From contig NZ_LNYT01000006.1 of NCBI RefSeq assembly GCF_001468125.1, positions 62,001 through 126,000 on the forward strand: DNA of 64,000 nt, read 5' to 3'. Positions 20,052-29,241 of the stretch are shown piece by piece. Position 1 is the first letter of the stretch, and each line of letters begins with the position of its first letter. Source of the DNA: Legionella rubrilucens (GTDB taxonomy: Bacteria; Pseudomonadota; Gammaproteobacteria; Legionellales; Legionellaceae). Position numbers and translations under genes: made by a program. The notes beneath the pieces were generated by a model. It ran no database searches and had not been told where the DNA came from. It saw only the letters and a program-made list of their open reading frames with translations.

Positions 20052-20767
20052 AACAGAAACTCAAATAATAATTGCAAATAATCGTCCTGATGCGACAGGA
20101 AGGGCATGTGCGCCGCCTTTTGGAAAAGCCGGTAATGAAAATCGGGGTATTTTTCTGCCATGACCTCCAGGGTCAGACGCGGCGTAATGGCATCAAGGCG
20201 ACCGAAGACAAAACAGGCAGGCTTTTGGTAATTAAGCAAGGCTTCTCGTAAATCCCAATCGTTTAAAATCGTAAGACCTTGCTGCAGGGCTTCAATTGAA
20301 ACCTTATCCGGAATCGGTGGAATCAGCGAATGATGACGGGATTGCAGTTGAATGAAATTCCTCATTGTCTGTTCGGGATCCCGCGCTAAATTGCTGAAAA
20401 AGCCGTCAAACACCTGTTTTTCAATTCCTGGCCACTGGTCTTTGCGAATAAAATGCGGTGAGGAAGCGGTAACCATCAATCGGGATACCCGCAGCGGCTC
20501 CTCGATGGCAAGCCGCATGGCATACAAACCGCCCATGCTCCAGCCGGACACAGCAAATTCGGCAGGCAAGGCATGAAGAAGCTCCTCTTTAAAGGAAGTC
20601 CACGCCATTAACGACGAGCGGCCAAACCCCGGCAGATCAACCAGATACACCGTAAAATGCGCGATCAGTTCGGCCGCCAGGGGCTCAAAAACGCGGTGGT
20701 CAAACCCCCATCCATGCAGCAATACCAGGGCCGGCCCTTTTCCTCTAATTTGAATGTTCAGTGTCAT
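20048..20767 (-). CDS. bioH: Pimeloyl-ACP methyl ester carboxylesterase BioH
   Basis: 239 residues from ATG 20767 (start MTLNIQIRG), which fits BioH better than the longer frame from 20800. Alpha/beta hydrolase with HGWG near the N-terminus and the nucleophile elbow GWSMGG (Ser77). An Asp near residue 202 (GRLDAITPR) and a His near 230 (AAHMPF) complete the triad. It frees pimeloyl-ACP from its methyl ester before BioF acts. It overlaps the end of bioF by 23 bases and bioD by 4. Confidence 0.92.
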   Translation of the reverse strand: MTLNIQIRGKGPALVLLHGWGFDHRVFEPLAAELIAHFTVYLVDLPGFGRSSLMAWTSFKEELLHALPAEFAVSGWSMGGLYAMRLAIEEPLRVSRLMVTASSPHFIRKDQWPGIEKQVFDGFFSNLARDPEQTMRNFIQLQSRHHSLIPPIPDKVSIEALQQGLTILNDWDLREALLNYQKPACFVFGRLDAITPRLTLEVMAEKYPDFHYRLFQKAAHMPFLSHQDDYLQLLFEFLL

Positions 20768-21890
20768 AAATGGCGTGGAGCTCGTTAAATAAATGGTCAA
20801 TGTCTTTCGCTTCGTGCCGACAATTGAGTACCATGCGTAACCCGCTGTACTTGCGCGGTACCGTTGGTTCGCGAATGGCCTGACAAAAAATCCGGCGTTT
20901 GCTTAATTCCTGAGCATAATTCAGGGCTGCATGCGGACATCCCAGTTGCAGTTGCTGGATAGCAGTCATCGAATCGGCGAAGCGCAGCGGACTTTGCGCG
21001 GCTTTTTCACGAAAATAACGGACCAATCCCTCTAATTGCCGCCGCCTGTCATCGGCATCGTAAATCAACTGGAACGTCTTTAAAAGGCCATACACCAGGG
21101 CAGGACTGATGGCGGTGGAGTAAAGGTAGGGACGTGCATATTGCACCAGGGCATCCACCCAATCGCCACATCCAGCAACCAGCGCACCCTGTCCGCCGAA
21201 TGCTTTGCCAAAGGTAATGATCCGAAGCGGTATCTGCTCTTGTGTTAGGGAAAAATGCCTGACCGCGCCCAGACCATGTTCGCCCATCACGCCAAACGAA
21301 TGCGCTTCGTCGACGAGGCAGGGGACCTCGTGCGTTTCGCATAAATGACTGATGTCCTGCAACGGCGCCACCTGACCGCTCATACTGAAAAGTCCTTCGG
21401 TCACCACAACCGCCTGCGCGGTGTGGGCGAGTTTCTGCCTTAAATCCTCCGTGTCATTGGAGCGATAGCGGCTAAAACGGGCATCAGCCAGCTTCATGCC
21501 ATCGTAAAACGAGGCATGGATGGCCTTATCAACAAGCAGGTGCCGTTCGAGCTGCGACAACAGATTAACCACAGCCAGATTGGCCGCATAGCCGGAGCCG
21601 AATACCATCGCCGCATCCGTTGCCAGCGCTGCGGCGATGGTTTGCTCAAACTCCGCATGAATGGGGTGGTAACCGCAAATGACGCCTGATCCGCCGCTGC
21701 CTGCGGGATAATATTCAAACCCCTGCTGATAGGCTTTTTTTACGCGCCGATCATTGCTTAACGACAAATAGTCATTACTGCAAAAATGCAGATAAGTACC
21801 GTCCACCGGCAATACCTGGCGCGTGCGGTGAAGGCCTTGTTGCTGCAATCCCTGTATTTTCTCCGAAAAAAGGGCAGAAAACTGACTCAA
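20745..21890 (-). CDS. bioF: 8-amino-7-oxononanoate synthase
   Basis: 381 residues, the normal length for this PLP alpha-oxoamine synthase. Landmarks are [15 protein letters not shown] near residue 67, [10 protein letters not shown] (cofactor aspartate region) and the Schiff-base lysine in [11 protein letters not shown]. It joins pimeloyl-ACP with L-alanine. The start overlaps the bioB stop by 4 bases. Confidence 0.95.
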   Translation of the reverse strand: MSQFSALFSEKIQGLQQQGLHRTRQVLPVDGTYLHFCSNDYLSLSNDRRVKKAYQQGFEYYPAGSGGSGVICGYHPIHAEFEQTIAAALATDAAMVFGSGYAANLAVVNLLSQLERHLLVDKAIHASFYDGMKLADARFSRYRSNDTEDLRQKLAHTAQAVVVTEGLFSMSGQVAPLQDISHLCETHEVPCLVDEAHSFGVMGEHGLGAVRHFSLTQEQIPLRIITFGKAFGGQGALVAGCGDWVDALVQYARPYLYSTAISPALVYGLLKTFQLIYDADDRRRQLEGLVRYFREKAAQSPLRFADSMTAIQQLQLGCPHAALNYAQELSKRRIFCQAIREPTVPRKYSGLRMVLNCRHEAKDIDHLFNELHAIYDTEHSN

Positions 21891-22834
21891 GAGAAGGTTT
21901 CCAGACCTAATTTACCAAACAGGCTATTGTCTTTATCGCGTTGCGGGTTATCTTCCGTCAGCAGTTTATCGCCAATGAAAACCGAGTTGGCACCGGCAAA
22001 AAAGCAGAGGGCCTGCAACTCATCGCTCATTTCAGTACGGCCTGCAGTCAGGCGAATCACGCTGTCAGGCATGATAATTCTGGCCGTGGCAATAGTCCTT
22101 ACCAGCTCAATGCCCTCCACCTGGCGGGCTTTCGCAAGCGGCGTCCCTTCAACCGGAATCAGACGATTAATCGGCACGCTTTCCGGAGGGGTTTCCATGT
22201 TCGCCAGCGTCATGAGGAATTCGATACGGTCTTCGCGGGTTTCACCCAGACCCAAAATCCCTCCGCAACACACACGGATGCCCGCTTTTCTAACCTGTTC
22301 AAGGGTATCCAGCCGATCGCTGAATTTACGGGTCGTGACCACCTTGTCATAATAGGACGGCGAGGTATCAATGTTATGGTTATAATAATCAAGGCCGGCC
22401 TCTTTGAGGCACTTCGCCTGCTCACCGGTTAACATGCCAAGCGTCATGCAGGTTTCCAGCCCCATGTCTTTAACCCCCTTAATCATTTCCTGCAGCTGAG
22501 GCATGACTTTATCGGGAGGACAACGCCAGGCGGCGCCCATGCAGAAGCGCGTAGCGCCACCCTCTTTTGCTTCCCGTGCCTGTTTAAGCACCTGGTCAAC
22601 CGGCATGAGTTTTTCTTTTTCGACGTGGGTTTGATGATGTCCGCTTTGCGAGCAGTATCCGCAATCTTCGGGGCAGGCACCGGTTTTAATGCTGAGCAGC
22701 GTCGCTAATTGCAAGCCATTGGCCGGGTGATGCGTGCGATGAAGGGTGTGCGCCTTGTGCAATAAATCGTTAAACGGCTGGGTATAAATGGCCGCGATGT
22801 CACTCATCGTCCATCCTGCGCTGGGTTTGTTCAT
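21887..22834 (-). CDS. bioB: Biotin synthase
   Basis: 315 residues. The radical-SAM cluster motif C-x3-C-x2-C is Cys54, Cys58 and Cys61 (CPEDCGYC). Later conserved parts include [10 protein letters not shown] and the LNRLIP-type motif ([12 protein letters not shown]). It inserts sulfur into dethiobiotin using a [4Fe-4S] cluster and a sacrificial [2Fe-2S] cluster. GAGAAGG precedes the ATG. First gene of the minus-strand biotin operon, with a promoter and operator just upstream. Confidence 0.97.
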   Translation of the reverse strand: MNKPSAGWTMSDIAAIYTQPFNDLLHKAHTLHRTHHPANGLQLATLLSIKTGACPEDCGYCSQSGHHQTHVEKEKLMPVDQVLKQAREAKEGGATRFCMGAAWRCPPDKVMPQLQEMIKGVKDMGLETCMTLGMLTGEQAKCLKEAGLDYYNHNIDTSPSYYDKVVTTRKFSDRLDTLEQVRKAGIRVCCGGILGLGETREDRIEFLMTLANMETPPESVPINRLIPVEGTPLAKARQVEGIELVRTIATARIIMPDSVIRLTAGRTEMSDELQALCFFAGANSVFIGDKLLTEDNPQRDKDNSLFGKLGLETFS

Positions 22835-22863
22835 AGACCTTCTCTTTTTATTTCAGTGCCGCC

Positions 22864-22891
22864 ATGATAAAGTCGCCAATTTTCTTGTCAA
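22864..22891 (-). promoter_or_regulatory. Predicted bioB promoter
   Basis: On the minus strand, a perfect TTGACA (22891-22886) and TATCAT (22869-22864) are separated by 16 bases, about 30 bases upstream of the bioB ATG. The -35 element lies inside one arm of the predicted BirA operator, so a bound repressor would block polymerase. Confidence 0.7.
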
Positions 22892-22916
22892 CCGAAAATT
22901 ATATTATGGTTAACAT
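22885..22916. promoter_or_regulatory. BirA-type biotin operator between bioB and bioA
   Basis: TTGTCAACC (22885-22893) and GGTTAACAT (22908-22916) flank a 14-base spacer. The known BirA consensus is TTGTAAACC-N14 to 16-GGTTTACAA, so eight and seven of nine positions match. It overlaps the bioB -35 element and the best ATG of bioA (22906). Biotin-AMP-bound BirA would be expected to repress at least bioBFHD. birA is not in the window. Confidence 0.7.
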
Positions 22917-24222
22917 AGCGCAGGTCATCGCGAAGGATTTAAACCATATCTGGCATCCCTGCATGCAGATGAAAGAGTTTGAAACCTACCCGCCGCTGGT
23001 AGTCCATGAAGCCAGGGGCAGCTACCTCTATACGGATCAGGGCCGCCTCATTGACGGCATCTCAAGCTGGTGGTGTAAATCCTTAGGGCATGGCCATCCT
23101 GCCATTGTTGATGCCATCCGGCAACAGTTACAGTATTTTGAACAGGTGATCGCTGCCAACACCACGCATCCCCTCCTCGCCGAATTTGGCGAAAAAATCG
23201 CCGAAATCACCAACAAACAACATGTGTTTTTTGCGAGCGACGGTTCCTCAGCCGTTGAGATTGCCATGAAACTGGCGCTTCATGCCATGCAGATCCGGGG
23301 CGAGAAGGAGCGTAACCAGTTTATTGCCTTACGCCATGCCTATCACGGAGAAACCTTAGCCACCATCAGCGTCAGCGACTTGGGCCTCTATAAAAAACCC
23401 TACGAAGGCTACGGCGTAAAATGCCACTTCATTCAGGAAGTACCTTATGTTCAAGGCCGTTTCGACCCCTTATGGGATGACAGCGAGGCGGCATGGCAGG
23501 CGATTTTGCCGCAACTGGAAAAGGTAAAGCACCAGACCTGTGCTGTCCTTGTCGAACCCCTGGTTCAGGGCGCAGGCGGTATGCTCTGTTACAGCGCCGA
23601 CTTTCTTAAAAAACTGGCGCAGTGGGCAAACGATAATCGCATTTATTTCATTGCCGATGAAATCATGACCGGCATGGGCCGAACCGGGCAATGGCTGGCC
23701 TGCCAATGGGCAGGCGTTGAACCGGATTTGGTGTGTCTGTCCAAAGGATTAACTGCCGGCGCCCTGCCCCTGAGCTGCGTATTGATTGACCATGATGTGT
23801 ATACTCTTTTTTATGATGATTATGCCTCGGGCAACTCATTCCTGCATTCGCATACGCACAGCGGCAATGCCCTGGCCGTCAGCGCCGCTTTAGCGGCCAT
23901 CAAGGTCATGGAGGCAGAGGGGATTCCTGAGCAGGCGCGTGCATTGGGTGAGTTGATGCACGCCCTGATGCTCGACATTGCCGAAACCACCGGGAAACTC
24001 AGTCAGGTGCGAAGCCTCGGGGCGATTGTCGCCGCCGACATGGAGTCATTGCCAGGGCAGCGAATCAGTCAGCGATTTTATCAGGAGGCCTGCCGGCATG
24101 GCGCCTTATTGCGTCCGCTGGGCAATACTCTTTACTGGCTGCCACCCTTGAACGCGGAGGAGAAAACGATTAGGCAATTGGCGGAAATCACTCTAAACTC
24201 TCTGTATGGGGTGTATAAATAA
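22906..24222 (+). CDS. bioA: Adenosylmethionine-8-amino-7-oxononanoate aminotransferase
   Basis: 438 residues from ATG 22906. An in-frame ATG at 22864 would add 14 residues that do not look like BioA. The N-terminus NHIWHPCMQM is the family start, and SSWWCKSLGHGHP, HAYHGET and DEIMTGMGRTG are conserved. The PLP lysine is in CLSKGLTAGALPLS. It transfers the amino group of SAM to KAPA to give DAPA. It is divergent from bioB. The predicted BirA operator covers its start codon. The downstream EAL gene begins 7 bases after its stop. Confidence 0.95.
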   Translation: MVNIAQVIAKDLNHIWHPCMQMKEFETYPPLVVHEARGSYLYTDQGRLIDGISSWWCKSLGHGHPAIVDAIRQQLQYFEQVIAANTTHPLLAEFGEKIAEITNKQHVFFASDGSSAVEIAMKLALHAMQIRGEKERNQFIALRHAYHGETLATISVSDLGLYKKPYEGYGVKCHFIQEVPYVQGRFDPLWDDSEAAWQAILPQLEKVKHQTCAVLVEPLVQGAGGMLCYSADFLKKLAQWANDNRIYFIADEIMTGMGRTGQWLACQWAGVEPDLVCLSKGLTAGALPLSCVLIDHDVYTLFYDDYASGNSFLHSHTHSGNALAVSAALAAIKVMEAEGIPEQARALGELMHALMLDIAETTGKLSQVRSLGAIVAADMESLPGQRISQRFYQEACRHGALLRPLGNTLYWLPPLNAEEKTIRQLAEITLNSLYGVYK

Positions 24223-24229
24223 CAAAAAA

Positions 24230-25816
24230 ATGATAAACGACATCCACAGCAGGCAGTTAAGCGCACAACAAACGTTAACCATCAGCTGGTTCCTGCTATC
24301 GCTTATCGTGCTGTTCCTGGCTCTTTTCTATGAATGGCGGCATTACCGTGAAGCCCGCGAGGATCAGATGGAACTGGTCGCAAAGGAGCGGGCATTTCAG
24401 TTTGATGAATTCATGGAAAATCTGATTCAAGGGACGTTTGCTTTAAATTTTACCCCTGACGAGTTCAATGCCTGCCAAACTCAGTTATTGCCAGTACTCA
24501 CTGACTGGTTGTTTAACAACCCCAATGTCTCTGCCATTGCCATTACCGATCCGAAGGGAAAGACAACGTGTTCCACCTTAAACCTCACACCGCCTGTTTT
24601 TTTTCCTGCCTCATCGGCGCCTCATCTTCATGGGCCTTTTGAGTCTGGCCATCACAACCAACCGACATATCTGTTGCAGCAGAAGCTTGGGCAATACCAT
24701 TTTACGCTGTATATTTTAAAAAGCATTTTTGAAAACCTGTTAAGGCCTCTCGAAGCCACCAGTTTCAAAGCCATCGCCCTGTACGACACACACCATAAAA
24801 AGCAGGTTTTTCAACTCGCTCAGCAGCAGCCTGATCCTTCCCCGGAAAAAAGCGTGATGCTGCGGATCCCATCCCAGACCCTGGATGATTACCAACTGCT
24901 GTTTACGGCAAAGCGTTTCGTTTATGAAAAACACTTTATTTATACCGAATTAATCATTGCCGCGGTGATTATTCTCCTCTCACTCCTCATTTACTACATT
25001 CTGCGAAAAGCCTTAAACCACCGCTTTTCGCTGGATTACGCCCTGCAGAATGGACTAAGGCAGGGGCATTTTGAACCGATGTATCAACCGGTTGTGGATG
25101 TAGCGAATAACCGGTTCTGCGGCGCTGAAGTTCTCATCCGCTGGCAGATGGATGCCAAACAGACCATCATGCCGGACTTGTTTATAGAAGAAGCTGAAGC
25201 CTCGGGGCTTATCGTACCCATGACCCTGCAACTGGTTGAAAAATCATTTCAGCAATGCGCTGAACTTCTTGGCAGCAATGAAGACTTTCACCTGGCGTTC
25301 AATGTCTCCGTCAATCATTTTCTCGACAGGCGTTTTTTTCCGCAATTCTATCAACTCTGCCGGCAATACGGCGTTAACAATCAGCAAATTATTCTTGAAT
25401 TGACCGAACGGCAGCTTTTTAATAAAGAAGACAAAGACAGCATGCGCATCATGCAGGATCTCCGTGAACACGGCTATTCACTGGCCATTGATGACTTTGG
25501 TACAGGGCATGCCAGCATTCATTATCTGCAGCACCTCCCCTTTAATTACCTTAAAATTGATAAACTGTTTATCCAGGCCATTGGTACTGGTGCAATCACC
25601 GAAACCCTGAATCAGGCCATCATTAACATGGCAAATTCGCTTGACTTAGCCATCATCGCCGAAGGTGTGGAAACCATGGAACAATATGATTATTTGCGGC
25701 GTCATCATGTAGACTATATACAGGGATGGTACTTTGCCAGGGCCATGACAATTGAGCAGCTCATCACATTCATTGAGGAGAAAGCCAATGAAGCGATTCT
25801 TACAGCAGGCAGCTAG
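24230..25816 (+). CDS. CSS-type sensor with c-di-GMP phosphodiesterase (EAL) domain
   Basis: 528 residues from ATG 24230. A first membrane helix (about 15-38) and a second (about 240-260) enclose a periplasmic region with CQTQLL and TTCSTLN, like the CSS redox-sensing module whose Cys pair forms disulfides. The cytoplasmic EAL domain runs from about 280 to 520. The signature is E-V-L (GAEVLIRW), with NVSVNHF, ELTERQLF, the DDFGTG loop (DDFGTGHAS) and AEGVET all present, so hydrolysis of c-di-GMP is likely. It follows bioA by 7 bases and the next gene starts within its 3-prime end. Confidence 0.88.
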   Translation: MINDIHSRQLSAQQTLTISWFLLSLIVLFLALFYEWRHYREAREDQMELVAKERAFQFDEFMENLIQGTFALNFTPDEFNACQTQLLPVLTDWLFNNPNVSAIAITDPKGKTTCSTLNLTPPVFFPASSAPHLHGPFESGHHNQPTYLLQQKLGQYHFTLYILKSIFENLLRPLEATSFKAIALYDTHHKKQVFQLAQQQPDPSPEKSVMLRIPSQTLDDYQLLFTAKRFVYEKHFIYTELIIAAVIILLSLLIYYILRKALNHRFSLDYALQNGLRQGHFEPMYQPVVDVANNRFCGAEVLIRWQMDAKQTIMPDLFIEEAEASGLIVPMTLQLVEKSFQQCAELLGSNEDFHLAFNVSVNHFLDRRFFPQFYQLCRQYGVNNQQIILELTERQLFNKEDKDSMRIMQDLREHGYSLAIDDFGTGHASIHYLQHLPFNYLKIDKLFIQAIGTGAITETLNQAIINMANSLDLAIIAEGVETMEQYDYLRRHHVDYIQGWYFARAMTIEQLITFIEEKANEAILTAGS

Positions 25817-26231
25817 CCTGGCTTTATTCTGCGTTTCAGCCGCATCCATCGCACAAACACCGTCAGGAGACAACTTCTGGCTGTGCAAAGCCCATGATCA
25901 GGCCAATCGGGAATGGCTGGCGCAGAGCGTTTATTCAATTACAGCCATTAACAAAGCCTATGACGCCTGTAAAAAACAAAGCGAATACCCGGAAACCTGC
26001 AAAACGTCCAAGGCCGATTGTGAAGCCTTCGTTGATGGACGCTCCACCCGCCCGATGTGGCAATGCACGGCACTGGATTTTTCAGGAACCCCCTGGCTAA
26101 GCGACATCTACACGCACCGCGATGATGCTGCCCTGGGCGCCAAAGCCTATTGCATGGATAACAGCGGTATTCCCGAGACATGTTACATTAACATGATAAC
26201 CTGTCGAAACATCAATGCGGCGAAACCCTGA
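25788..26231 (+). CDS. Secreted Cys-rich protein with two 4-Cys repeats
   Basis: 147 residues from ATG 25788 (GAGGAGAAAGCC upstream), within the end of the EAL gene. A signal peptide ends near ASIAQ. The mature part has eight cysteines in two similar halves: FWLC...AYDAC...PETC...ADC and MWQC...KAYC...PETC...ITC. Each half has the pattern W-x-C, then W-L, then C, PETC and C, which indicates an internal duplication and probably disulfides in the periplasm or outside. No known family is recognised. One base overlaps coaE. Confidence 0.8.
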   Translation: MKRFLQQAASLALFCVSAASIAQTPSGDNFWLCKAHDQANREWLAQSVYSITAINKAYDACKKQSEYPETCKTSKADCEAFVDGRSTRPMWQCTALDFSGTPWLSDIYTHRDDAALGAKAYCMDNSGIPETCYINMITCRNINAAKP

Positions 26232-26842
26232 TGTATTGCATCGGTTTAACAGGGAACATTGCCAGCGGCAAATCCAGCGCTATCCGTTGTTTTAAAAATT
26301 TAGGCATTCCGGTGATCATTGCCGATGAGGTCGCCCGCGAGGTCACGGCCCCGGGCCAACCGGCACTTCAGGCCATCCAGCAGCACTTTGGCGATAAAAT
26401 GCTTCACCAGGGCCGCTTGAACCGGTCAAAATTACGTCAGCTAATTTTTAAACACCCGGAGGAACGGCGGTGGCTGGAAAATCTGCTTCATCCCCTAATC
26501 CGGCAACGGATAGAAACCCGGGTTACGTCGTTTGAAGCCCCCTATTGCGTGATTGAAATTCCTTTATTGCTCGATCGCAGCCATTACCCCTATTTAAACC
26601 GAATCCTGGTCATTTTAAGTGAGCCTGAACGTTTGATTGAGCGGGTGATGACGCGCGATCAGCATACCCGGGAAGAAGCCCTGGCTATTTTAGCAACCCA
26701 ACCTGACGAGGCCGCCAGACGGGCAATTGCTGACGATCTGATCATAAATGAAGGTTCCCTTGTAGAATTAGAACAGACTATTAATGATTTGCACGAAAAG
26801 TATTTGTTTCTTGCAGGCCAACCGTTGAATTCCACTCGCTAA
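26231..26842 (+). CDS. coaE: Dephospho-CoA kinase
   Basis: 203 residues. P-loop GNIASGKSS at the N-terminus (GLTGNIASGKS), then IPVIIADEVARE (the DADxxxR-type substrate motif) and IEIPLLLD. It performs the last step of CoA synthesis, phosphorylating the 3-prime hydroxyl of dephospho-CoA. The start shares one base with the preceding stop (TGATG). Confidence 0.96.
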   Translation: MYCIGLTGNIASGKSSAIRCFKNLGIPVIIADEVAREVTAPGQPALQAIQQHFGDKMLHQGRLNRSKLRQLIFKHPEERRWLENLLHPLIRQRIETRVTSFEAPYCVIEIPLLLDRSHYPYLNRILVILSEPERLIERVMTRDQHTREEALAILATQPDEAARRAIADDLIINEGSLVELEQTINDLHEKYLFLAGQPLNSTR

Positions 26843-26944
26843 GTATTGATTATTTTTAAAAACTCTTGTAAAGACAGGTTTTTATACTTTAATATTTCAA
26901 GTACAAAAAAACTGTTTAAACGTTGGCTAAGGATAGCATTTTTT

Positions 26945-27691
26945 ATGCCTCAAGATACGATCACCTTTCAACTGGCAACCCATTTTTTGCCTAAAATTGC
27001 CTTGCGCCTTGAATGCCTTTATCAAACCATTGATCAAGCCTGTCAGGAAACTCATCCGGTCATCCATCATTATGCGTTAAAAAACATCATTGAAATCATT
27101 AAACTGATCGAAAAACCGGAATTAAAAAGCCGTTTTCTTAAAGAATTGATGCGGATAGAGCATTCAATCAACAAGTCCAATACCATCGTTGCGAGCACGC
27201 TTTACGATAATCTTTATACTCAGATTCAATCCTTAACCCACGCAGCCGGCCTGTTTGGCGAAGGCATTCATCAGAATCCGTTTCTGCAATCAATTCGCCT
27301 GACACAGCCTACCCAAAGCAATGATTGCGAAATGTACTCCCCGCAATTGCTTCTCTGGCTGGAATCCAATCCCGGCGAGAGACAACGCGATTTGGCCATC
27401 TGGTTAAACCACCTGCGTACCCTGCAGGGCACCGTCAACATTTACCTGCGCTTACTTCGCGATACCGCCCAATTCGATGAAATAGACTTATTCAGCGGCT
27501 TTTACCAACGTGCTTTACCGCCGAAGACCTCGTGTCATCTTATTCTTTTGCGCATCGACAAAACCTTTGGCATTGTCCCGCGCATGCAACTGGGTCATCA
27601 TGGTTTAAGCCTTCGCCTGTGTGAAGCATCCACCATGAGGGAAATTCGCGAAACACATGCCCGATTGGATTTAGGCATTTGCCAGATATAA
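26945..27691 (+). CDS. zapD: Cell division protein ZapD
   Basis: 248 residues from ATG 26945 (MPQDTITFQL). The sequence fits ZapD (DUF1342): a helical N-terminal domain with RLECLYQ and a beta-rich C-terminal domain (GIVPRMQLGHHGLSLRLCE). ZapD binds the FtsZ C-terminal tail and bundles FtsZ filaments. coaE followed by zapD is a conserved gammaproteobacterial order. An extended frame back to 26846 lacks family character. Confidence 0.93.
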   Translation: MPQDTITFQLATHFLPKIALRLECLYQTIDQACQETHPVIHHYALKNIIEIIKLIEKPELKSRFLKELMRIEHSINKSNTIVASTLYDNLYTQIQSLTHAAGLFGEGIHQNPFLQSIRLTQPTQSNDCEMYSPQLLLWLESNPGERQRDLAIWLNHLRTLQGTVNIYLRLLRDTAQFDEIDLFSGFYQRALPPKTSCHLILLRIDKTFGIVPRMQLGHHGLSLRLCEASTMREIRETHARLDLGICQI

Positions 27692-27741
27692 TCCTGCGAT
27701 AACTGTACGGGGGTATTTGCACTGACAATCCAAGCCATATT

Positions 27742-28644
27742 ATGATTTGGGCAATGACAGGATTTGGCCAGGGGTTTTCTTTGTATTCACGATCGAAAGG
27801 CATTCTTTATTGCCTGTTGTCAGGATTATTTTTTGGTCTAATCGGTTATTTTGGAATCAATGTGATTCATGAGCATATTTCCGTTTATACCATGTTATTC
27901 TGGCGATTCATGGTGGCCGGATTATTTATTGCCTTGATCATGCTTTGGCAAAGGGATGGGCTCAAATTAACCCGCAGGGATTTTTTAACCATTCTGGGGC
28001 ATGGGATTTTTTTCTATGGTGCCTGCTCCATCCTGTATTTTATCGCGGCAAACCACATCGGTTCCGGATTGGCCATGGTCGTGTTCTTTACTTACCCCGC
28101 CCTGGTCATGTTAATCAACAAGCTCGTCTACAAGCTCCCTTTTAACCTGATTTATTGTGTTTCCCTGTTGATTATTTTCAGCGGCATGGTGTTTTTGGTG
28201 CAGGGCGGGCAGTTCAATTTTAATCCATTAGGCCTTGTTTTAAGCATTCTATCCGCGCTGCTTTATGCTTTTTATATTTTGGCCAGTAAGAAAAGCCGTG
28301 TATCACCACTGCCCTCGACCCTGATTCTATGCCTGGGATGCATGATCATTTCCTTGATTACCGCCCTGCTTGATCGGTCCTTCACCTTGCCTGAAACCCT
28401 GTCCGTTTGGAGTAATATTTTGGGCATCGGCATCCTGTGCACGGCCCTGCCCATTCTTCTGTTGTTAAATGGTTTAAAACTGATTAGCTCCACCCAGGCC
28501 TCCATTTTATCCGTTCTTGAACCGGTGTTTGTGGTGATCTTCGGCATCCTGCTCCTGGGGGAACAGGTAAGCCTCCTGCAGATGATAGGTGTCAGCATTA
28601 TTCTTTTAGGCTCTCTCCTGTCGCTGCTCAATGAACGGCACTAA
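27742..28644 (+). CDS. EamA/DMT-family transporter
   Basis: 300 residues with ten predicted membrane helices arranged as two EamA repeats. The second begins near GLVLSILSALLYAFYILASKK and ends with LEPVFVVIFGILLLGEQ, the classical motif of the drug/metabolite transporter superfamily. Substrate unknown. There is no good ribosome site before the ATG at 27742, so a start a few codons on (27754) is possible. Confidence 0.88.
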   Translation: MIWAMTGFGQGFSLYSRSKGILYCLLSGLFFGLIGYFGINVIHEHISVYTMLFWRFMVAGLFIALIMLWQRDGLKLTRRDFLTILGHGIFFYGACSILYFIAANHIGSGLAMVVFFTYPALVMLINKLVYKLPFNLIYCVSLLIIFSGMVFLVQGGQFNFNPLGLVLSILSALLYAFYILASKKSRVSPLPSTLILCLGCMIISLITALLDRSFTLPETLSVWSNILGIGILCTALPILLLLNGLKLISSTQASILSVLEPVFVVIFGILLLGEQVSLLQMIGVSIILLGSLLSLLNERH

Positions 28645-28703
28645 TGATTGAATTGGCTATTCATTGAGCGATGCACCCCAGCCCAGCGTTTAAACGAGGT
28701 CTT

Positions 28704-29198
28704 TTAACGTCCTTGACGAACAACCTGCTCAAGATCAATGGTTCTTTCAGAAGAGACTGAGGGCGTCATGCAGCCCACGATGCCGCGGGCAAACGGGTAA
28801 ATGCAAAACACTCCTGTGGCTATTCCAATCAGTGTAGAGACCGGCGTTAAAGCCAACCACATCATGCGGATGTCCGCATCGACCTCCGCGGCACCAAGAA
28901 TGTAATAGGTTGCCACATGAACGCCAGTGGAGAGCGTCATGCTGGTACAGGCCGACACTTTATGGAAAAAGCGGCTGCTTGTCACCTGCGACGTTGTGTC
29001 TTTCACTGCTTCTTTCCTGGCCTCCACCTCACGTTCATAGTGTGATTTTTCTTTTCTGATTAACGCATCAATTTGAGGAGTAATGTAGGTTTGCTCAATA
29101 CCGGGATCAATTTCTCTGTCATACAGAGCCAATAATTTTTCAGGATGGTTGTTTTTCAGTGATTGTGCAGCAAGTATTTTTAACGATAAAACGGTCAT
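28704..29198 (-). CDS. Small membrane protein, end of the polysaccharide operon
   Basis: 164 residues. A charged helical N-terminal half (about 1-75, Lys/Glu-rich, EKSHYEREVEARKEAVKD) is followed by two hydrophobic helices (about 82-105 and 111-137) and a short polar tail. Not recognised. It starts 43 bases after the adaptor gene on the same strand with no clear terminator between, so it may be a fifth member of the operon. Confidence 0.65.
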   Translation of the reverse strand: MTVLSLKILAAQSLKNNHPEKLLALYDREIDPGIEQTYITPQIDALIRKEKSHYEREVEARKEAVKDTTSQVTSSRFFHKVSACTSMTLSTGVHVATYYILGAAEVDADIRMMWLALTPVSTLIGIATGVFCIYPFARGIVGCMTPSVSSERTIDLEQVVRQGR

Positions 29199-29241
29199 AA
29201 TCCACTCAATGATTGTTTACAAATTAACAAAGTTGATTATT

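Noticed and set aside
22864-22905. Longer bioA start at 22864
   Set aside because: It adds 14 residues absent from BioA proteins; the typical N-terminus begins near 22906.
27721-28703. Search for a riboswitch or leader in the gap around the EamA gene
   Set aside because: Only 50-60 bases of gap on each side and no recognisable structure.
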